DNA of 8,043 nucleotides. It comes from Limnohabitans sp. (GTDB taxonomy: Bacteria; Planctomycetota; Phycisphaerae; Phycisphaerales; SM1A02). The DNA lies in the NCBI GenBank assembly GCA_030054275.1, contig JASGCF010000145.1:1-8043 (forward strand). Reading direction: 5' to 3'. Shown here one piece after another: positions 5,463 through 8,043 of the stretch; the first letter of the stretch is position 1, and each line of letters begins with the position of its first letter. Under the pieces are notes generated by a model that searched no databases, was not told the origin of the DNA, and saw only the letters and a list, made by a program, of their open reading frames with translations. Position numbers and translations under genes: made by a program.

Positions 5463-7541
5463 TTACGCGGACCATCCCCACTGCGCGAGCAGAGATGCCA
5501 AGTCGGCTGCATCCACGGTCCCGCTGTCATTGATGTCGGCGGCTGGATTCGAGGTGCCCCACGCGCTGAGCAGCGCCGAGAGGTCGGCTGCGTCGACGCG
5601 ACCATCGCCATTGACATCGGCTGGGTTCGTTGCTGGCGGCGGATCACCCTGCGAGAAGATCACGCAGGAATACGCGCCGATATCGAAGATGCCACTCGCT
5701 GCGAGCCCGTCCCACGGCGTCGAGTACGACGCGTCGAGGTCGTAGGTGCCCATGTTGGCAAAGTCAGAGCTGTAGCCGTTCCAGTCGCTATTGAAGCGCA
5801 CCTTCCAGCGACCATCACGCGGGAACCCAACGCGGTAACCGTAGCGCGGCGTCGCAGAGAAGTTCATCACCACGATCACATCGTCTTTCTCGCCGCCGTT
5901 CATCCATCGATGGAACCCAAGCACCTTCCATGAGTTGTTGACATGGTGCACATTGGTGTTCTGCCCTGTGAGGCCGCGCGTAAGGCCGGTCTCATTCTTG
6001 CGCAGTTTGATGAGGTCCTTGTACAACGCATTGATGCCCGCGAAGGTTGTCTTCTTCGACCAGTCGACCGGATCTGTGTCTTGGAACCACCCGTCCTCAA
6101 GGAACTCTTGGCCTTGGAAGAGCATCGGGATACCCGGCGAAGTCATCACGACGGCCGCGCCAAGAGTTGAGCGCTTCTTCGAGTACCAACTGCCCGCGTT
6201 GCCCGGCCAGATGGCCTCAGGCATGCGTGACTGTCCGTTCGCGACTTCATCGTGACTCTCGGTGTAGACCACGCGTTGGAATGCGTCTGCGTTGTAGTTC
6301 GCTGTGATCGCATTGCGAATCGCCCACATGTCGCGGTCTGCGTCGTTCTGGGTGATCAGATTGCCGCGCACGGGCCAGTAAAACTGCGCATCCCACTGGC
6401 TATCGAAGCCCGCGCCGCCCGCGCCGGTCGTCTTCGTCAGCCATGCGTTGTTGTCGAGGTCTTCGCAGATTGAGATCTTCGCTGGGAACTGCTGATTCAC
6501 CGAATCGTTGATCCACTGGAGCAGCGACCAACCTTCAGGAATCTCGGGCCCTGCTTGATCGACCTTTCGGATGTACTTGGTGCCATCCATGCGATGGCCG
6601 TCGAGGCGGTACTCGTCAAGCCAAAAGAGCGCGTTGTCGCGGATGTACTGGCGCACTTCACCGCGGCCGTAATCGGGGCGTGTGTTGCCCCACGGCGTGT
6701 TCGCGCGGAAATCTTGGAAGAAGTAGATGCCGCCGCCGTTGTTCTGGCTCCAACCGTCGTACTGCCAAAGGTCCAGATCGTTTGGCCCGAGGTGGTTGAA
6801 CACGAGGTCGCTGAAGACGGCAATGCCTCGCGCGTGCGCTGCGTCGACAAACTCTTTGAGGTCCGTCGGTGTGCCGTACGCGCTTTCTACGGCATACGGA
6901 TGAGATCCGTTGTATCCCCATGAGACATTCTGGGGGAACTCCCAAAACGGCATGACTTGCACAGCGTTCACGCCGAGATCAGCAAGATGGTCGAGTTTCG
7001 CCTTCGCCTGATCAAAGTTTGCAGGCACGGTGCCCTTCGGAGTTTGACCGAAGGTGCCGATGTGCAACTCATACACCACGAGTTGATTCCAACTTGGAAT
7101 CTGGAAGTTGTTCACCTGCCATGCGTACGCGCTTGGGTTGACGACAATCGAATTGCCAACCGAACTGGTCAGTTGACGCGCACGCGCGTCGTTGCGCCAC
7201 ACCGTGCCAGCGGGGCCAGTGATCACAAACTTGTACTGCGCGCCGGAGTAGCAGTAATTCACATCCGCTGACCAATATCCGTTGCCCTCGCTTACCAGCG
7301 GGTGACTGGTCGAGTTCCAACCATTGAAGGTGCCCGCCACTCGCACCGCCGTCGCGTTTGGAGCCCAAACGCGAAAGGTCGTACCGGCTGGAAGCGGTGA
7401 GAAGTACGGATTCGCACCGACACCTGGGCGCGCAGACTGCGCGAAAGTTGTCGCGGTGAGCGCGGCTGGGAGCGAAGTCGAAAGCCCTGCAAACAGCAGC
7501 GAGGCGATGGACACGGAGCGTCGTGCAGCGTGGATCGTCAT
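5463..7541 (-). CDS. Secreted GH13 alpha-glucan enzyme, branching-enzyme-like, with dockerin-like tag
   Basis: Protein of 692 residues. The signal peptide spans about residues 1-35 (SIASLLFAGLSTSLPAALTA, then TTFAQSA). Residues 50-135 form a CBM48-like domain (TTFRVWAPNATAVRVAGTFNGW). The GH13 barrel covers about 150-515 with all four conserved regions: DLVFNH (245-250), DGHRMDGT with nucleophile Asp319, ICEDLD with acid/base Glu360, and ESHDE with His430-Asp431. SPGIPMLFQGQEFLEDGWF and DPVDW resemble 1,4-alpha-glucan branching enzymes. An all-beta C domain (DVIVVMNFSATPRYGYRVG) follows at 550-630, then two dockerin-like loops at 642 and 669. It should act on starch- or glycogen-like alpha-glucans outside the cytoplasm. 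Branching, hydrolysis or transfer cannot be told apart from sequence alone. No Shine-Dalgarno is visible; the start is chosen because it gives the signal peptide and nothing upstream is open. Tandem repeats lie just upstream. Confidence 0.93.
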   Translation of the reverse strand: MTIHAARRSVSIASLLFAGLSTSLPAALTATTFAQSARPGVGANPYFSPLPAGTTFRVWAPNATAVRVAGTFNGWNSTSHPLVSEGNGYWSADVNYCYSGAQYKFVITGPAGTVWRNDARARQLTSSVGNSIVVNPSAYAWQVNNFQIPSWNQLVVYELHIGTFGQTPKGTVPANFDQAKAKLDHLADLGVNAVQVMPFWEFPQNVSWGYNGSHPYAVESAYGTPTDLKEFVDAAHARGIAVFSDLVFNHLGPNDLDLWQYDGWSQNNGGGIYFFQDFRANTPWGNTRPDYGRGEVRQYIRDNALFWLDEYRLDGHRMDGTKYIRKVDQAGPEIPEGWSLLQWINDSVNQQFPAKISICEDLDNNAWLTKTTGAGGAGFDSQWDAQFYWPVRGNLITQNDADRDMWAIRNAITANYNADAFQRVVYTESHDEVANGQSRMPEAIWPGNAGSWYSKKRSTLGAAVVMTSPGIPMLFQGQEFLEDGWFQDTDPVDWSKKTTFAGINALYKDLIKLRKNETGLTRGLTGQNTNVHHVNNSWKVLGFHRWMNGGEKDDVIVVMNFSATPRYGYRVGFPRDGRWKVRFNSDWNGYSSDFANMGTYDLDASYSTPWDGLAASGIFDIGAYSCVIFSQGDPPPATNPADVNGDGRVDAADLSALLSAWGTSNPAADINDSGTVDAADLASLLAQWGWSA
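5475..5618 (-). repeat. Dockerin-like calcium-loop pair at C-terminus of the GH13 enzyme
   Basis: Residues 642-689 hold loops DVNGDGRVDAAD and DINDSGTVDAAD, 27 residues apart, followed by LSALLSAWG and LASLLAQWG. Ligand positions are D, N, D, D, D in the first and D, N, S, D, D in the second. A 41-base stretch (5556-5596) matches 4261-4301 of the neighbouring gene at 37 positions, so the two tags are close relatives at DNA level. Confidence 0.85.
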
Positions 7542-7907
7542 GGCGTGAATTCTGGTGAGATTCTTGGACCGAGTTTCCTACACGAGTGGCTGTTCGGATT
7601 CCTAGTTCGGATTCCTAGGCCGGATTCCTATGTTCGGGCCGTGGGTACTGATTGCCCGTCGATCATCGATGGAGTTGTCTGTCGAGCGGAGATTCTGAAC
7701 GGGACGAAATCGGACGGAACTTCAACACGATCCGTCGTGACTGCGCCCCGAAATTCGGAATCCTTGTCCGAGTCTACTTCCCGTTCTAGGTCGCGCCAAT
7801 GACCAAATCGGGAACTTCCAAACAACAGTCAACTTCTGCGTCCGCAAACACTTGTGTCTTCGCACAACCTCGCAGCGAGTACAGCATGGAACCAGTCGCA
7901 GCCTTCA
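7542..7907. other. Upstream region of the GH13 enzyme gene, no supported gene
   Basis: These 366 bases separate the enzyme start from the tandem stop codons of the gene at the right edge, and should contain the enzyme promoter; I could not define -35/-10 boxes. The region holds the 13-bp tandem repeat, a 5-bp inverted repeat CACGA/TCGTG (7726-7739) and TCGAT/ATCGA around 7669-7679. A 40-residue frame (7908-7786) overlaps the preceding stop as TGATG, and a 65-residue frame begins with TTG at 7825. Neither has a ribosome-binding site or a recognisable sequence, so neither is annotated. Confidence 0.6.
7592..7630. repeat. Three 13-bp tandem repeats upstream of the GH13 enzyme gene
   Basis: The unit GTTCGGATTCCTA is exact at 7592-7604 and 7605-7617. 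The third copy at 7618-7630 begins GGC but is otherwise identical. Read on the minus strand the core is TAGGAATCCG; a degenerate relative (TAGGAAACTCGG) begins at 7580, and GGATTCCGAA occurs around 7753-7762. The array ends 51 bases before the enzyme ATG. The position suggests a regulator-binding cluster or leader element, but a purely structural repeat is possible. Confidence 0.85.
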
Positions 7908-8043
7908 TCAAGCGCGACGAGCGCTTTCAAAGCTCTCGGCGGCAGTAGCCCAGACCACCGTGAACATCACGCCGCCGACATCGAGATCGACGCCTGGCAA
8001 AAAGTCGTCGTCGATCCGCTCGAGCAAGTCGGGAACGAGGTCG
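7908..8043 (-). CDS. C-terminal end of an unidentified protein
   Basis: An open frame enters from the right edge and codes for 44 residues (DLVPDLLERIDDDFLPGVDL, then a hydrophobic GGVMFTVVWATAA, ending ESARRA). It ends at TGA 7910-7908, followed at once by a second in-frame TGA, a tandem stop that supports this as a real gene end. Codons end mostly in C or G, as in the neighbours, and the other two minus frames give broken or very basic peptides. I do not recognise the family. No terminator is visible after it. Confidence 0.55.
   Translation of the reverse strand, partial: DLVPDLLERIDDDFLPGVDLDVGGVMFTVVWATAAESFESARRA

Noticed and set aside
7628..7825. 65-codon minus-strand frame beginning with TTG
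   Set aside because: No ribosome-binding site, no recognisable sequence, and it runs through the tandem-repeat edge. It also does not join in frame with the gene end at 7908.
7919..7937. Near-perfect inverted repeat GAGCGCTTT/AAAGCTCTC
   Set aside because: It lies inside the coding end of the right-edge gene, has one mismatch and a one-base centre, and has no T run, so it is not a terminator.

Overview
The window looks like a chromosomal segment from a planctomycete, most likely of the Phycisphaerae. Three things point there. The first is a secreted cytochrome of the PSCyt1/PSCyt2 type, a family expanded in planctomycetes. The second is two neighbouring secreted proteins that end in paired dockerin-like modules of the pattern DxNGDGxVDAADLsaLLxxWG, a C-terminal tag common in Phycisphaerae. 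The third is weak or unusual Shine-Dalgarno spacing in a fairly GC-rich sequence. The lineage is inferred from protein style only.

Every gene I can support lies on the minus strand, so transcription runs from right to left. From right to left the layout is: (1) 8043-7908, the C-terminal 44 residues of an unidentified protein ending in tandem stop codons; (2) 7907-7542, a non-coding stretch with three 13-bp tandem repeats 51 to 89 bases upstream of the next gene; (3) 7541-5463, a secreted GH13 alpha-glucan enzyme (CBM48-like domain, GH13 barrel, all-beta C domain, dockerin-like pair); (4) 5268-4246, a small secreted protein of unknown function with the same C-terminal tag, followed by a strong intrinsic terminator at 4208-4174; (5) 4173-3862, an intergenic region with a 15-bp tandem repeat and two small inverted repeats; (6) 3861-1117, a large secreted zinc metalloprotease of the metzincin type, followed by a long hairpin terminator at 1086-1036; (7) 994 to the left edge, the N-terminal 331 residues of a PSCyt1/PSCyt2 cytochrome that continues outside the window. 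This last gene starts at GTG.

The four recognisable genes all carry export signals, so the window is a run of secretome genes: a polysaccharide enzyme, a surface or secreted partner with the same tag, a protease and a redox protein. The two terminators split it into at least three transcription units. The enzyme gene and the small tagged protein may share a transcript, because I see no clear terminator in the 197 bases between their reading frames. I see no tRNA, rRNA, CRISPR array, transposase or integrase. I do not find convincing evidence of a new defence or mobile system. The most interesting points are the exported branching-enzyme-like protein with a dockerin-like tail, the near-identical tag modules in two adjacent genes, and the tandem repeat in front of the enzyme gene.
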